Source of the DNA: Sulfuritalea sp.
GTDB lineage: Bacteria; Pseudomonadota; Gammaproteobacteria; Burkholderiales; Rhodocyclaceae
Assembly (NCBI GenBank): GCA_021738385.1
Contig: JAIPCF010000005.1
Span: 1 to 64,000, forward strand
Length of the DNA: 64,000 bases
Reading direction: 5' to 3'
Part shown: positions 10,844 to 19,142 of the stretch, in pieces
Layout: each line of letters begins with the position of its first letter
Numbering within the stretch: the stretch's first letter is position 1
Position numbers and translations under genes: made by a program
The notes under the pieces: generated by a model
The model's database searches: none
What the model was told of the DNA's origin: nothing
What the model saw: the letters and a program-made list of their open reading frames with translations, nothing else

Positions 10844-11407
10844 ATGGACGATTCAGACCTGATAGAGCATACGATTACCAGCGAGCCGGTTTTTGACGGC
10901 GTTTTGTTGCATGTCCGGCGCGACACGGTTCGCATGTCGGATGGTCATGAGACCATCCGCGAATGGATAGCGCATCCGGGTGCGGTGGTGGTGCTGGCGG
11001 CATTGGACAACGGCAAGCTTCTTTTTGAGCGTCAGTTTCGATATCCGCTACAACGGGTTTTTGTCGAGCTTCCCGCCGGCAAGATTGATCCCGATGAGCA
11101 CCCGCTGGACACCGCCAAAAGGGAACTTCGCGAAGAGACGGGCCACCAGGCAAAATTCTGGAGGCATCTGGCGACCATGCATCCCAGCATCGGCTATACC
11201 GATGAAAAGATCGAGATATTCTGGGCTCAGGGTTTGATTTATGTCGGGCACCAGCGCGATCATGGCGAGTTTTTGGATGTGATTGAAATGAATGTCGCCG
11301 ATGCAATGCTGGCGGTACGCGATGGAGAAATCACCGACGGAAAAACCATCGCTGCCCTGATGTGGGCCGACAAGATCGATGCCGGCGTGTGGTCGGTTCC
11401 TGACTGA
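10844..11407 (+). CDS. Nudix hydrolase, ADP-ribose pyrophosphatase type
   Basis: This 187-aa Nudix enzyme most likely cleaves ADP-ribose or related nucleoside diphosphates. The Nudix box is complete (GKIDPDEHPLDTAKRELREETG) and is preceded by the family PA in ELPAG. The N-terminal strands (VRRDTVRMSDGHETIREWI, then GAVVVLAAL) are the usual ADPRase dimerisation part. The gene ends 13 bases before the sensor kinase, so all three + strand genes here could share a transcript. Confidence 0.88.
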   Translation: MDDSDLIEHTITSEPVFDGVLLHVRRDTVRMSDGHETIREWIAHPGAVVVLAALDNGKLLFERQFRYPLQRVFVELPAGKIDPDEHPLDTAKRELREETGHQAKFWRHLATMHPSIGYTDEKIEIFWAQGLIYVGHQRDHGEFLDVIEMNVADAMLAVRDGEITDGKTIAALMWADKIDAGVWSVPD

Positions 11408-11420
11408 GAGACCCGTGCAA

Positions 11421-12653
11421 ATGAACAGCATCGATCCGCCAACCGTCCATGACGAACTTGACCTCGATCCCTCCGGCGATCACACGCTGGAAGCGCTTCA
11501 CGTTCTGGGGGAGATTTCTACCAATCTTGCCGATGAAGACGACCTCGATGAATTGCTTGGGCGTTTTCTGGGCACCATGATCCGCCTGGCCAAAGCCGAT
11601 GCCGGCGTGGTAAGGGTGCTGACCAGCGACGGCAAACACCTGCGCATGGTGGCTTCGCGTGGCTTGCCACCCGCAGTGGTTGAGAAGGAGCGTCTGGTTC
11701 CGCGTGAATGCGGCCAATGCGGCGTTGCCATCAAGCTCGATCGACCGTTGTTCGAAATCGATTTGAAAACCTGCGACAAGCGTACCGGTGGCGATTATTT
11801 CAAGACCGGTTGCCAGGCCATGGTGGTGGTGCCGCTGTCTAATGGCGGGCGCCTGCTGGGTACCTACAACCTGTTTCTGCCCGAAGCCTTCGAGCTGCCC
11901 GAAGAAGTCGCGCTACTGTTCCGGTCGATCGGCGAACATCTGGGCATGGCGCTGGAGAATGCACGACTCAAGCGTGAAAATCTGCGCATCGTATTAACCA
12001 GCGAGCGCCAGATGATGGCGGCCGAAGTGCACGATTCGCTGGCGCAGACGCTGGCCTACATGAAAATGCGCATGGCCATGCTCAACGACGCAATTGCCGA
12101 TCAGGCGCTGGATCGCACAGCAAAATACGCCGGAGACGTCAGCCAGGCGCTGGACGACGCCTATGCCCATCTGCGCGAGTTGCTGGTGCAGTTTCGCAGC
12201 CGCATGGACCCCATGGGCCTTGAGCACGCGCTGAGCGGACTGGCCTGCGGCTTCAAGGAGCGCACCGGTATCGCATTGCACTACGAAAACCGGCTGACCG
12301 ACTTGCGCATCACGCCCGAGCAGGAAAGCCAGGTGTTTCACATCCTGCAAGAGGCGCTGGCCAATGTCGCTCGTCATTCCGGCGCGACCAAGGCCAGGAT
12401 GACGCTGGAAGCTTCCGGTGACCATTACGTTGCGACGGTAGACGACAACGGCAAGGGCGGGCAAGGCTTTTTCGCCATCGCCAATCGGGTGGGTGGCTTT
12501 ACCGAGCATCCCGGCTTGCGCGACCATTTCGGGCTGACCATCATGCGTGAGCGTGCACAGAAGATTGGCGGCCGGCTGGAAGTCGTCAACCTGCCTCAAG
12601 GCGGCTTTCGCGTCAGACTCAGTTTCCCGCCTGGAGGAGGCGTCTCGGCATGA
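11421..12653 (+). CDS. Soluble NarX-like GAF sensor histidine kinase
   Basis: This is a cytoplasmic sensor kinase (410 aa) with no membrane segment. A GAF domain (about 35-190) is followed by a HisKA_3 dimerisation helix with MAAEVHDSLAQTLAYMK (phospho-His in EVHDS) and an HATPase with QEALANVARHSGA and DDNGKG. The GAF domain carries four cysteines, C97, C100, C118 and C131 (C-x2-C-x17-C-x12-C), a possible Fe-S or thiol sensor. That is an inference; NarX-family proteins have a Cys-rich central module, but nothing here shows a cofactor. I chose ATG 11421 over an earlier ATG inside the Nudix gene. It overlaps the regulator gene by 4 bases (ATGA). Confidence 0.87.
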   Translation: MNSIDPPTVHDELDLDPSGDHTLEALHVLGEISTNLADEDDLDELLGRFLGTMIRLAKADAGVVRVLTSDGKHLRMVASRGLPPAVVEKERLVPRECGQCGVAIKLDRPLFEIDLKTCDKRTGGDYFKTGCQAMVVVPLSNGGRLLGTYNLFLPEAFELPEEVALLFRSIGEHLGMALENARLKRENLRIVLTSERQMMAAEVHDSLAQTLAYMKMRMAMLNDAIADQALDRTAKYAGDVSQALDDAYAHLRELLVQFRSRMDPMGLEHALSGLACGFKERTGIALHYENRLTDLRITPEQESQVFHILQEALANVARHSGATKARMTLEASGDHYVATVDDNGKGGQGFFAIANRVGGFTEHPGLRDHFGLTIMRERAQKIGGRLEVVNLPQGGFRVRLSFPPGGGVSA

Positions 12654-13339
12654 ACACAGAAACCAAGGCCAAACCGATTCGCGTGTTGCTGGTCGACGAC
12701 CACACCCTGTTTCGCAAGGGTCTGGCCGAACTGCTTGAGCAGCGAGGTGCGATCACCGTTGCCGGTATCGCCAGCAACGCCGACGAAGCCTTGAAGATTC
12801 TTTCCGAGACCCAGCCCGATGTCATCATTACCGACCTGAACATGCCACCGCACGGCGGCCTCAGTCTGCTGCGCCAGCTGGTGATTGACGGCTGGAACGG
12901 GCCGGTGTTGATCCTCACCGTCAGCGACGATGAAGAAGACCTGTCCGCCGCACTGCAAGCCGGCGCCAAGGGTTACCTGCTGAAGGACATGGAGCCGGAC
13001 GACGTGGTTGACGCAGTACAACGTGCAGTACGCGGCGAAACCGTAGTGGCGCCGGCCATGACGCTTAAACTGGTCAATCTGCTGCAGGGCGGGGGCACGA
13101 CCAACACCAAGGCCGACACCCTGAAACTGCTGACCGCGCGCGAACACGAAATTCTCCAGCAGCTATCGCAGGGCCTTTCCAACAAGGCCATTGCCCGCGT
13201 GCTCGACATCAGCCATGACACCGTCAAGCTTCACGTCAAGCACATCCTGGCCAAACTCAACCTGACATCGCGTGTGGAAGCCGCCGTATTTGCCGTCGAG
13301 CAAAAAGTCGCGGAACAGGGTCGACGCATCAATTCCTGA
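12650..13339 (+). CDS. NarL/FixJ-type response regulator
   Basis: This 229-aa regulator has a receiver domain (phospho-acceptor D62 in IITDLNMPPHGG, switch T in LILTVSD, K in KGYLLKDM) and a LuxR-type helix-turn-helix (LTAREHEILQQLSQGLSNKA, then DTVKLHVKHILAKLN). Its start overlaps the kinase stop, so they form a cognate pair. The pair is NarX/NarL-like in sequence. Nitrate or nitrite sensing is a guess, as no periplasmic sensor domain is present. Confidence 0.92.
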   Translation: MNTETKAKPIRVLLVDDHTLFRKGLAELLEQRGAITVAGIASNADEALKILSETQPDVIITDLNMPPHGGLSLLRQLVIDGWNGPVLILTVSDDEEDLSAALQAGAKGYLLKDMEPDDVVDAVQRAVRGETVVAPAMTLKLVNLLQGGGTTNTKADTLKLLTAREHEILQQLSQGLSNKAIARVLDISHDTVKLHVKHILAKLNLTSRVEAAVFAVEQKVAEQGRRINS

Positions 13340-13371
13340 AATGTTTGCCAGATCAAGGCCCGGCGAAAAAC

Positions 13372-14037
13372 CTAATCTTCAGACGCAATGGATTGCTGCA
13401 TGGCCTTCAGCAGATCCTGCGGCGGATGCGCTCCGGATGCCGCCAGGCGCCGGTTGAAAATGAAAAACGGTACGCCGCCGATTTTCAGGCGCTGCGCCTC
13501 CGCGGCTCCGGCCAGCACATCGGCGGTGTCTTCGTCAGTTTCCAGATAGGCCAGTACCGCAGCCCGATCCATGCCGCATTCGCCGGCGACATCGGCCAGC
13601 ACCGCCGCGTCGCCAATGTGGCGGCCCTGCAGAAACTGCGCCGCAAACAGGGCCTCGATCAATGCCGCTAGTGTTTGCTGATCCGGTTCGGCTTTCTGCG
13701 CGTAATGAATCAGCCGATGCGCCTTCAGCGTATTGGCCCGCAGCTCGATTTTCTCGAAAGCAAACTCAATCCCGGCAGGGCGACCCGTCTCCTGCAACCG
13801 CTGCCACATTTCCAGCAGCGGTTTAGGGCCGCCAAATTTCTTTTCCAGAAAGGGCCGATAGGGTTCGCCACTTTCCGGCGTGTCGGGGTTGAGAAAAAAG
13901 GGCCGCCAATGCACGGCCACTGCATGGTCCGGATGCTCCGCTCGCCACGATTCAAGCGCCTTGTCCAGGTTGCGCTTGCCGACAAAACACCAGGGACAGA
14001 CCACGTCCGAGAAAATATCAATATGCAAAGTATTCAT
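13372..14037 (-). CDS. DsbA family oxidoreductase, FrnE-like
   Basis: This is a cytoplasmic DsbA-fold protein (221 aa, no signal peptide). The CPWC active site is in DIFSDVVCPWCFVGKRNLDKA. The C-terminal part has GGVPFFIFNRR with the cis-proline (VP) seen in FrnE and 2-hydroxychromene-2-carboxylate isomerase relatives. It probably acts as a dithiol oxidoreductase. The substrate cannot be read from sequence. It converges on the response regulator with a 32-base gap. Confidence 0.88.
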   Translation of the reverse strand: MNTLHIDIFSDVVCPWCFVGKRNLDKALESWRAEHPDHAVAVHWRPFFLNPDTPESGEPYRPFLEKKFGGPKPLLEMWQRLQETGRPAGIEFAFEKIELRANTLKAHRLIHYAQKAEPDQQTLAALIEALFAAQFLQGRHIGDAAVLADVAGECGMDRAAVLAYLETDEDTADVLAGAAEAQRLKIGGVPFFIFNRRLAASGAHPPQDLLKAMQQSIASED

Positions 14038-14152
14038 TTACCTTCCCCTCGCTCTCCTTCCCAAGGAAGGGGATGACCATGGACTGGCCGGACGGTGTCC
14101 GGCCTCATTGCGGCTTGCTTGCGTCGCCTTGGGGCGGCCCGGCGACCGACGC

Positions 14153-15139
14153 TCATACCTGACCCACCTCCAGAACAATCTTGCCGATGTGTTTGCTCGA
14201 CTCCATCAGGCGATGTGCCTGCGCTGCCTGCGCCAGCGGAAAGCGCGCGAACACATGCGGCAGCAACTCGCCGCGCTCCAACGCCGGCCAGATGTTGGCC
14301 GCCAGCGCGTCACGGATCGCGGTCTTTTCCGCAAGCGTGCGTGGCCGCATGGTTGAGCCGGTTACCGTCAGGCGCTTGATCATGATCGGCAGCAAATCAA
14401 GCTCGCCCATGCTGCCCTCGAGAAAAGCCACAATCACCAGCCGTCCGTCGCGCCGCAAGGCCGCCAGGTTGCGCTGGAAGTAGGGTGCCCCGACCATGTC
14501 GAGAATCACATCAACACCCGCACCATCAGTAAATGTTTTTATCTCTTCGGCAAAGTCCGTGTTGCGGTAATTGATCGCATGTGCCGCGCCGGCCTCAAGG
14601 CAGAACGCCGCCTTCTCGGCATTGCCCACGGTAACAATGCACTCGACCCCCAGGGTTTTGGCCAACTGGATTGCCACCAGGCCGATACCGCTCGAGCCGC
14701 CATGCACCAGCAGCCGCTCGCCACGCTTCAGGCCGCCCAAATCAACCAGATTGGCCCACACCGTAAACCAGGTTTCGGGCAGTGCCGCCGCTGCCGCAAA
14801 ATCCATCCCTGTCGGAATCGGCAAGGCATGGCTGGCCGCCGCCACGCAGTACTCGGCATAGCCGCCGCCCGGCGTCAACGCCGTAACGCCAGCGCCGACT
14901 TTCCATTCGGTCACGCCTGCACCTACTGCGGCAACGCGGCCGGCAACCTCCAGCCCCAGCAGCGGCGAAGCATCCGGCGGTGGCGGGTAGCGCCCCGCGC
15001 GCTGCAACAGGTCGGGCCGGTTAATGCCGGCGTACACCACCTCAATCAAAATCTGGCCGGGGCCGGGCGTCGGCGCCGGGCCCTCGACAAGCTGCATACA
15101 AGCGGCATCGCCGCCTGTGCCGTGGTCGATATATTTCAT
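14153..15139 (-). CDS. NAD(P)H quinone oxidoreductase, zinc-less MDR family
   Basis: This is a 328-aa medium-chain dehydrogenase/reductase of the QOR/PIG3 type, predicted to reduce quinones or enones with NADPH. It has the GINRPDLLQRAGRYPPP stretch of the PIG3 subgroup and the nucleotide-binding loop LLVHGGSSGIGLVAIQLAK. No catalytic zinc ligands are seen. The frame is open further upstream, but MKYIDHGTGG is the family start. It lies 34 bases downstream of the integrase gene on the same strand. Confidence 0.88.
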   Translation of the reverse strand: MKYIDHGTGGDAACMQLVEGPAPTPGPGQILIEVVYAGINRPDLLQRAGRYPPPPDASPLLGLEVAGRVAAVGAGVTEWKVGAGVTALTPGGGYAEYCVAAASHALPIPTGMDFAAAAALPETWFTVWANLVDLGGLKRGERLLVHGGSSGIGLVAIQLAKTLGVECIVTVGNAEKAAFCLEAGAAHAINYRNTDFAEEIKTFTDGAGVDVILDMVGAPYFQRNLAALRRDGRLVIVAFLEGSMGELDLLPIMIKRLTVTGSTMRPRTLAEKTAIRDALAANIWPALERGELLPHVFARFPLAQAAQAHRLMESSKHIGKIVLEVGQV

Positions 15140-15173
15140 GGCGAAATGTTCCCTCGGTAAGTCATGAGGGAGT

Positions 15174-16172
15174 CTAGCAGCCCATTCCGTCGATGGGACT
15201 GACCACGCCTCGCCCACCCTTGTTCAGTACATGGGTGTAGATCATTGTGGTCGACACATCGGCATGGCCGAGCAGTTCCTGCACCGTGCGGATGTCGTAG
15301 CCACCTTCCAGCAGATGAGTGGCGAAACAGTGGCGTAGCGTGTGTGGAGTGGCGGGTTTGTCAATGCCGGCGGCGCGCACGGCTTCTTTGACAGCACGCT
15401 GCACGGTCTGGTCCTGCAAGTGGTGGCGGCGCACTATTCCAGAGCGCGGATCGACCGACAGGTTTGCTGATGGAAAGATGTATTGCCACATCCATTCTCG
15501 TCCGGCTGCAGGATATTTGCGATACAGGGCGTACGGCAGGTGTACTTCACCATGGCCCGCCGCCAGATCCTGCCGGTGCAATTCACGTACCCGTTCCATG
15601 TGCTCTCGCAAGGCCGTTACCACGCTTGCCGGCAACATCGTGACCCGATCCTTGAAACCTTTGCCATCCCGAACCAGTATCTCGCCGCGCTCGAACACCA
15701 CGTCTTTCACCCTCAGGCACAGACACTCCATGATGCGCAAGCCCGTGCCGTAGAGCAGCCGAGCGATAAGGTTGTGACTACCCTCCAACCGGGCCAGTAC
15801 AGCCATTACCTCGTTGCGGGTCAGCACCACCGGCAGCCGCTTCGGCGTCTTGGCCGCTTCGACATCATCAAGCCAGGGCAACTGGACGTTGAGCACTTCG
15901 CGGTACAGAAACAACAGCGCGCTTTTGGCCTGATTCTGGGTGGACGCCGCGACCCGCCCCACCACCGCCAGATGCGTTAGAAACTCCTGCACTTCCTTCG
16001 CCCCCATGTCGTTTGGATGGCGCTTGCCAAAATGCCGAATAAATCGTTTAATCCAGTCCAGATATGCCTGTTCGGTACGAATGCTGTAATGCTTGAAGCG
16101 AATCCGCCCCTTAACCTGTTCCAAAAGCCGCGGCGCTGCTACCGAAACCGGCTGTGACGGAATTGAAGACAT
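15174..16172 (-). CDS. intI: Integron integrase (tyrosine recombinase)
   Basis: IntI (332 aa) joins cassettes at attI and attC. The catalytic set is present: R in [48 protein letters not shown] with the nucleophile Tyr. The integron-specific insert is clear in [10 protein letters not shown] and VRRHHLQ, which XerC/D lack. The N-terminus has the usual [19 protein letters not shown]. The ATG at 16172 follows GGTGGAG; a TTG five codons earlier is possible but weaker. It is divergent from the cassette array, as in typical integrons. The ORF looks intact and likely functional. Confidence 0.96.
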   Translation of the reverse strand: MSSIPSQPVSVAAPRLLEQVKGRIRFKHYSIRTEQAYLDWIKRFIRHFGKRHPNDMGAKEVQEFLTHLAVVGRVAASTQNQAKSALLFLYREVLNVQLPWLDDVEAAKTPKRLPVVLTRNEVMAVLARLEGSHNLIARLLYGTGLRIMECLCLRVKDVVFERGEILVRDGKGFKDRVTMLPASVVTALREHMERVRELHRQDLAAGHGEVHLPYALYRKYPAAGREWMWQYIFPSANLSVDPRSGIVRRHHLQDQTVQRAVKEAVRAAGIDKPATPHTLRHCFATHLLEGGYDIRTVQELLGHADVSTTMIYTHVLNKGGRGVVSPIDGMGC

Positions 16173-16249
16173 TTTTGGCTCCACCAAATTTCAGCAAGGC
16201 ACTGATGAAATTCAGAATACCACGGATAACTGGTTTTATATACAGCCTT

Positions 16250-16317
16250 TTTGATGGCTTACGTTCCGTCATGATGCAAAGCATTCCGTCATTAGTGCGC
16301 CATACTTTACGTTATGC
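16250..16317 (+). other. attI-like recombination region of the integron
   Basis: The first cassette begins at GTTATGC (16311-16317). GTTATGCCTC is the reverse complement of GAGGCATAAC at the far end of the same cassette, as expected when cassette 1 was a circle. The attI half is therefore the roughly 60 bases to the left of 16311. The left boundary is not resolved. Confidence 0.7.
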
Positions 16318-16369
16318 CTCACATGCAGCAACGTGCCGCATTCCTACTTAACGAATTTGAGTGCATAGA

Positions 16370-16906
16370 ATGAAGTTTGAAAGAATTGGAAAGGAAAAGG
16401 CGAGTGATCTAAGTCAGCTCTTTGCCTCCACGTTTGGTTCTTCCGAAGGAGCAGAGGAAGGAGCCTTAATTGGGGGTCTGGTTGCTAAGTTGAGCGCCAG
16501 CATCGATGGCAGTGAAATTATCTGCTTCGGCGCAGTTGAGAATGAACAGCTTGTCGGAGCCATATTCTTCACTAGGCTCCAATTTGCAGATGGGGCACCG
16601 ATTTACATGCTTGCTCCAGTGGCAGTATCTACCGACCGTCAAAGGTCCGGTGTCGGCCGGGCACTAATCAGGCATGGGCTGAATGAGTTGGCCAGTGATG
16701 GCGCCTTGGTAGCGGTAACCTATGGCGATCCGTCTTACTACGGAAAAGTGGGCTTCCTGCCGCTGTCAGAGGATGTCCTCAAGGCTCCACTGGATCTATC
16801 CATGCCTCATGGCTGGCTGGGGCAGTCTCTTTCCAAAGAGCCAATTCAGGCACGCACCGAACGTCCAGGTTGCGTCGAGGCGTTCCGCGATCCGGCGTAC
16901 TGGTAA
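16370..16906 (+). CDS. GNAT N-acetyltransferase (integron cassette 1)
   Basis: This is a 178-aa acetyltransferase, the only gene of cassette 1 (16312-16981). The acetyl-CoA site is RQRSGVGRALIRHGLNEL (Q/R-x-x-G-x-G/A) and the late strand is VAVTYGDPSYYGKVGF. It resembles the YhbS-type subgroup of predicted N-acetyltransferases. The ATG at 16370 is chosen; a GTG at 16361 is in frame. The gene has no obvious promoter and is probably read from the integron Pc. The substrate is unknown. Confidence 0.88.
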   Translation: MKFERIGKEKASDLSQLFASTFGSSEGAEEGALIGGLVAKLSASIDGSEIICFGAVENEQLVGAIFFTRLQFADGAPIYMLAPVAVSTDRQRSGVGRALIRHGLNELASDGALVAVTYGDPSYYGKVGFLPLSEDVLKAPLDLSMPHGWLGQSLSKEPIQARTERPGCVEAFRDPAYW

Positions 16907-16923
16907 TACAGGGCCTGAGTCAT

Positions 16924-16987
16924 GAGGCATAACAATTCGCTCCAGCGGACGGCCCTGACGGGCCGCCGCTGAGCTCAAACGTTAGAG
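16924..16987 (+). repeat. attC site 1 (64 bp)
   Basis: R'' is GAGGCATAAC at 16924-16933 and R' is GTTAGAG at 16981-16987, with an inner inverted repeat GCGGACGGCCC/GGGCCGCCGC. The layout matches a classic 60-bp attC element. The crossover point is after G16981. Confidence 0.9.
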
Positions 16988-17009
16988 TTTCAACAAAGGA
17001 GATACTCGC

Positions 17010-17627
17010 ATGAGAAATTTTGCCGCAGCATTTTCAGCGGTTTTGGTTTTGCTACTCTCGGGCTGTGCTTCGGTTCCTATGGCGCCTTTGGATCAAGACA
17101 CCAAGGCCAAGGATTTTTCACCCATCCCGAACAAGGCATCGCTGTATATATATCGCAACGAAAGCTTTGGAGCGGCAATACCCATGACGGTATCTGTAAA
17201 TGGGAAAGCATTGGGTCAGACCGCAGCGCAAACATATTTCCGGTTAAACCTAACCCCCGGAAAATATAACGTGGAGTCTCACGCCGAGAACGTTTCCAAC
17301 CTGCCATTAACGACTGAAGCCGGAAAGAATTATTTTGTGTGGCAAGAAGTGAAAATGGGCATGTGGATGGCGCGAAGCCTATTACAGCAAACTGACGAAA
17401 CCACAGGGCGTGCTGGCGTCATGGAATCCAAACTGATCGCATCATCTGTATCTGAAAGCGATTTGTCGCCTCTTGATGCCCAGCCTGCATCACCCCCAGC
17501 GCTGTCTGCACCTTCAAATGACAACGCATCACAGAAACTAAGAGAACTGCAGAGCCTTCGAAAAGATGGGGTCATTACTGAAGATGAATTTCAAAAGAAG
17601 AAAACACAACTTCTGGAAAAACTCTAA
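17010..17627 (+). CDS. DUF2846-type lipoprotein with SHOCT-like tail (integron cassette 2)
   Basis: This is a 205-aa predicted lipoprotein. The signal peptide ends in the lipobox LLSGCASV. A beta-rich domain (SLYIYRNESFGAAIPMTVSV, then YFRLNLTPGKYNVES) resembles DUF2846. The end, LRELQSLRKDGVITEDEFQ, is a SHOCT-type helical hairpin found in many unrelated proteins. The start follows AAAGGAGAT at good spacing. The stop codon lies inside the attC R'' box, so the cassette is compact. Function unknown. Confidence 0.88.
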   Translation: MRNFAAAFSAVLVLLLSGCASVPMAPLDQDTKAKDFSPIPNKASLYIYRNESFGAAIPMTVSVNGKALGQTAAQTYFRLNLTPGKYNVESHAENVSNLPLTTEAGKNYFVWQEVKMGMWMARSLLQQTDETTGRAGVMESKLIASSVSESDLSPLDAQPASPPALSAPSNDNASQKLRELQSLRKDGVITEDEFQKKKTQLLEKL

Positions 17628-17692
17628 CCCGGCAGTCCACACCGACGCTGCGCGATCAAGCCGCGCAGCGCCGGTGACTTCTACGTTGAAGC
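17620..17692 (+). repeat. attC site 2 (73 bp)
   Basis: R'' AACTCTAAC at 17620-17628 complements the start of cassette 2 (GTTAGAGTT at 16981). R' is GTTGAAGC at 17685-17692. The inner stem is GCTGCGCG/CGCGCAGC, the same as in attC 4. Confidence 0.88.
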
Positions 17693-17730
17693 TGTAGAAA
17701 AACCCCTTTTCGAGTTGCAAAGCATCCTCT

Positions 17731-17758
17731 GAATGGCGCGATTTCCCTCGCGCCATTC
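17731..17758. repeat. Perfect 11-bp hairpin in cassette 3
   Basis: GAATGGCGCGA and TCGCGCCATTC flank a 6-base TTTCCC loop. There is no T-run after it on either strand. It could be a relic of a transposon end or an RNA hairpin; I cannot assign it. Confidence 0.6.
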
Positions 17759-17785
17759 GTCATTTCAGCTTCATGTTGATTCAGT

Positions 17786-17812
17786 CGCCGTGTCACCAGC
17801 GCCGAGTTTTTC
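17786..17812 (-). repeat. 27-bp dispersed repeat, copy 2 (cassette 3)
   Basis: The copy reads CGCCGTGTCACCAGCGCC then GAGTTTTTC on the + strand. A second, more diverged half-copy (CGCCGTATTACCAGCACC) follows at about 17818-17836. Confidence 0.7.
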
Positions 17813-17869
17813 TGATCGCCGTATTACCAGCACCAGCGCGTTGCGTCCCTGCGGGAACTTTTAGGTCAG

Positions 17870-18010
17870 TGCCCCTCTGGCGCCACTGCGCATACCCGTG
17901 ATGCGCCAGCTTCTCGATGTTATGCGCTACAGAACCGGACAACTCATTAACTCCCAACACACGGCAAAGACGTTCTTGGCCAGATCGATTCCTACGGTAA
18001 TAATGCTCAT
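17870..18010 (-). pseudogene. IS110-family transposase, N-terminal scar (cassette 3)
   Basis: From ATG 18010 on the - strand the reading is MSIITVGIDLAKNVFAV, which is the canonical IS110 transposase start with the DEDD nuclease Asp. The frame then breaks; a second frame continues GVNELSG, matching the next family residues, and degenerates. No element ends or the rest of the transposase are present. This is a short dead fragment, not a mobile element. Confidence 0.75.
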
Positions 18011-18059
18011 GGACTTCCCCTTTCGTGGTTTTGATGTGATCGCGAAATCTCATCATGGC

Positions 18060-18124
18060 ACTCGTTGCCGTTTGCGGCTTCCGCCGCAGCCTCGGGACGG
18101 GGAAGTCCCTTTCATTCGTTGGGC
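18060..18124 (+). repeat. Right end of a degenerate attC 3
   Basis: The R' box GTTGGGC (18118-18124) is fixed because its extension GTTGGGCGTCA recurs inverted at the end of cassette 4. A GC-rich inner stem (GCGGC/GCCGC) lies to the left. No R'' matching the start of cassette 3 (GTTGAAGC) was found, so this attC has lost its left arm. Confidence 0.5.
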
Positions 18125-18187
18125 GTCACCATCACTCGGCACCGGGCTCGCAGTACAATGACGGCTCTCGCTACGGAGGCACTCGCC

Positions 18188-18412
18188 ATGGGAAGTAAAC
18201 TCGAATTGCTCGAAGCCGAAGCTCTGCAACTGACATCCGGCGAGCGCGCAGCTTTCGCCCAGCTATTGCTTGCTAGTCTCGACGAAGATACTGACATTGA
18301 GGAAGCGTGGGCCGCCGAAACCGAGCGCAGAATTTCTGACATTGAGAGCGGAGCGGTTCAAGTCATGCCAATTGCTGACGCGCTTGCACAGGTACGTGCG
18401 TCGCTGAAGTGA
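18188..18412 (+). CDS. Addiction-module antitoxin (integron cassette 4)
   Basis: This 74-aa acidic protein matches the short unstable-antitoxin family (LTSGERAAFAQLLLASLDED, then EEAWAAETERRISDIESGA) that partners RelE/ParE toxins. The start at 18188 follows ACGGAGG. It ends with a 4-base overlap with the toxin start (GTGA), the usual arrangement for translational coupling. Cassette 4 spans 18119-18811. Confidence 0.88.
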   Translation: MGSKLELLEAEALQLTSGERAAFAQLLLASLDEDTDIEEAWAAETERRISDIESGAVQVMPIADALAQVRASLK

Positions 18413-18702
18413 AGCTCGTCGTTGCTCCGCTGGCGCTCGCCGAACTACACGATGCGGCCGCGTTCTATACGCTGAAAGCAAATGTTGAGCTTGGTCTGGC
18501 GTTTGTGGCGGAGTTTGAGCGAACGGCCAATTTCGTCTTGGCCAATCCTCTGCTCGGCGCTGTATTCCGTGGCACTCGTCGGCGATATATTCTCCGTCGG
18601 TTCCCATACAGCATCATCTATCAGGTCACCGCAGAGGAGCTTCGAATTCTTGCCGTTGCCCATCACAGGCGGCGTCCTGGTTACTGGGCTCATCGGAAAT
18701 AG
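18409..18702 (+). CDS. RelE/ParE-family toxin (integron cassette 4)
   Basis: This 97-aa RelE/ParE-fold protein has the alpha-helical start LALAELHDAAAFY, then NPLLGAVFRGTRRRYILRRFPYSIIYQV and LAVAHHRRRPGYW, typical of ParE-like members. The start is GTG at 18409. It is predicted to be neutralised by the antitoxin before it. Whether it targets gyrase or mRNA cannot be told from sequence. Confidence 0.9.
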   Translation: MKLVVAPLALAELHDAAAFYTLKANVELGLAFVAEFERTANFVLANPLLGAVFRGTRRRYILRRFPYSIIYQVTAEELRILAVAHHRRRPGYWAHRK

Positions 18703-18725
18703 GTCACCAAGGTCACTACTACAAG

Positions 18726-18817
18726 TGACGCCCAACCCTGCGGTCGACCCCGTTCGCTTCGCTCTCTGGACGCTGCGCGATGAAGCCGCGCAGCGCCGGG
18801 CACCTTGAACGTTCGGC
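18726..18817 (+). repeat. attC site 4 (about 92 bp)
   Basis: R'' TGACGCCCAAC at 18726-18736 is the exact reverse complement of the cassette 4 start at 18118-18128. R' is GTTCGGC at 18811-18817. The inner arms are GCTGCGCG/CGCGCAGC around GATGAAGC. Confidence 0.9.
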
Positions 18818-18854
18818 GTCTTGTAATCTGTAACGTGTCGGGTTACGATGGCGC

Positions 18855-19133
18855 GTGATCCTAAGTTTCAAACACAAGGGCTTGGCCCGCTTCTTCGAGC
18901 ACGGTTCCAAGTCGGGCATCCAGGCTCAGCACGCGGAGCGGCTGCGGCTCATACTCGGTCGGCTGCATGTCGCAACGACCGCCCGAGATATGGACTTGGC
19001 CGGTTTGCGCCTGCACGCACTAAAGGGCGAGCGCAAAGGCGTGTGGTCGGTGTGGGTGAGCGGCAACTGGCGGGTCACGTTTCAGTTCGTGGGAAGGGAT
19101 ACCGAACTGGTGGACTACGAGGACTATCACTGA
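18855..19133 (+). CDS. higB: HigB-type toxin (integron cassette 5)
   Basis: This 92-aa RelE-superfamily toxin of the HigB/plasmid-killer type has FKHKGLARFFEHGSKSGIQ and GVWSVWVSGNWRVTFQFVG with the conserved WRV/F strand. As usual for this group, the toxin comes first and the XRE antitoxin second. The start is GTG at 18855; no earlier ATG fits. Predicted to cleave mRNA at the ribosome. Confidence 0.92.
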   Translation: MILSFKHKGLARFFEHGSKSGIQAQHAERLRLILGRLHVATTARDMDLAGLRLHALKGERKGVWSVWVSGNWRVTFQFVGRDTELVDYEDYH

Positions 19134-19142
19134 GGTACTGCT

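Noticed and set aside
17793-18056. 87-codon antisense ORF as a gene
   Set aside because: It is a mosaic of a frameshifted IS110 start and unrelated sequence, so it is described as a scar.
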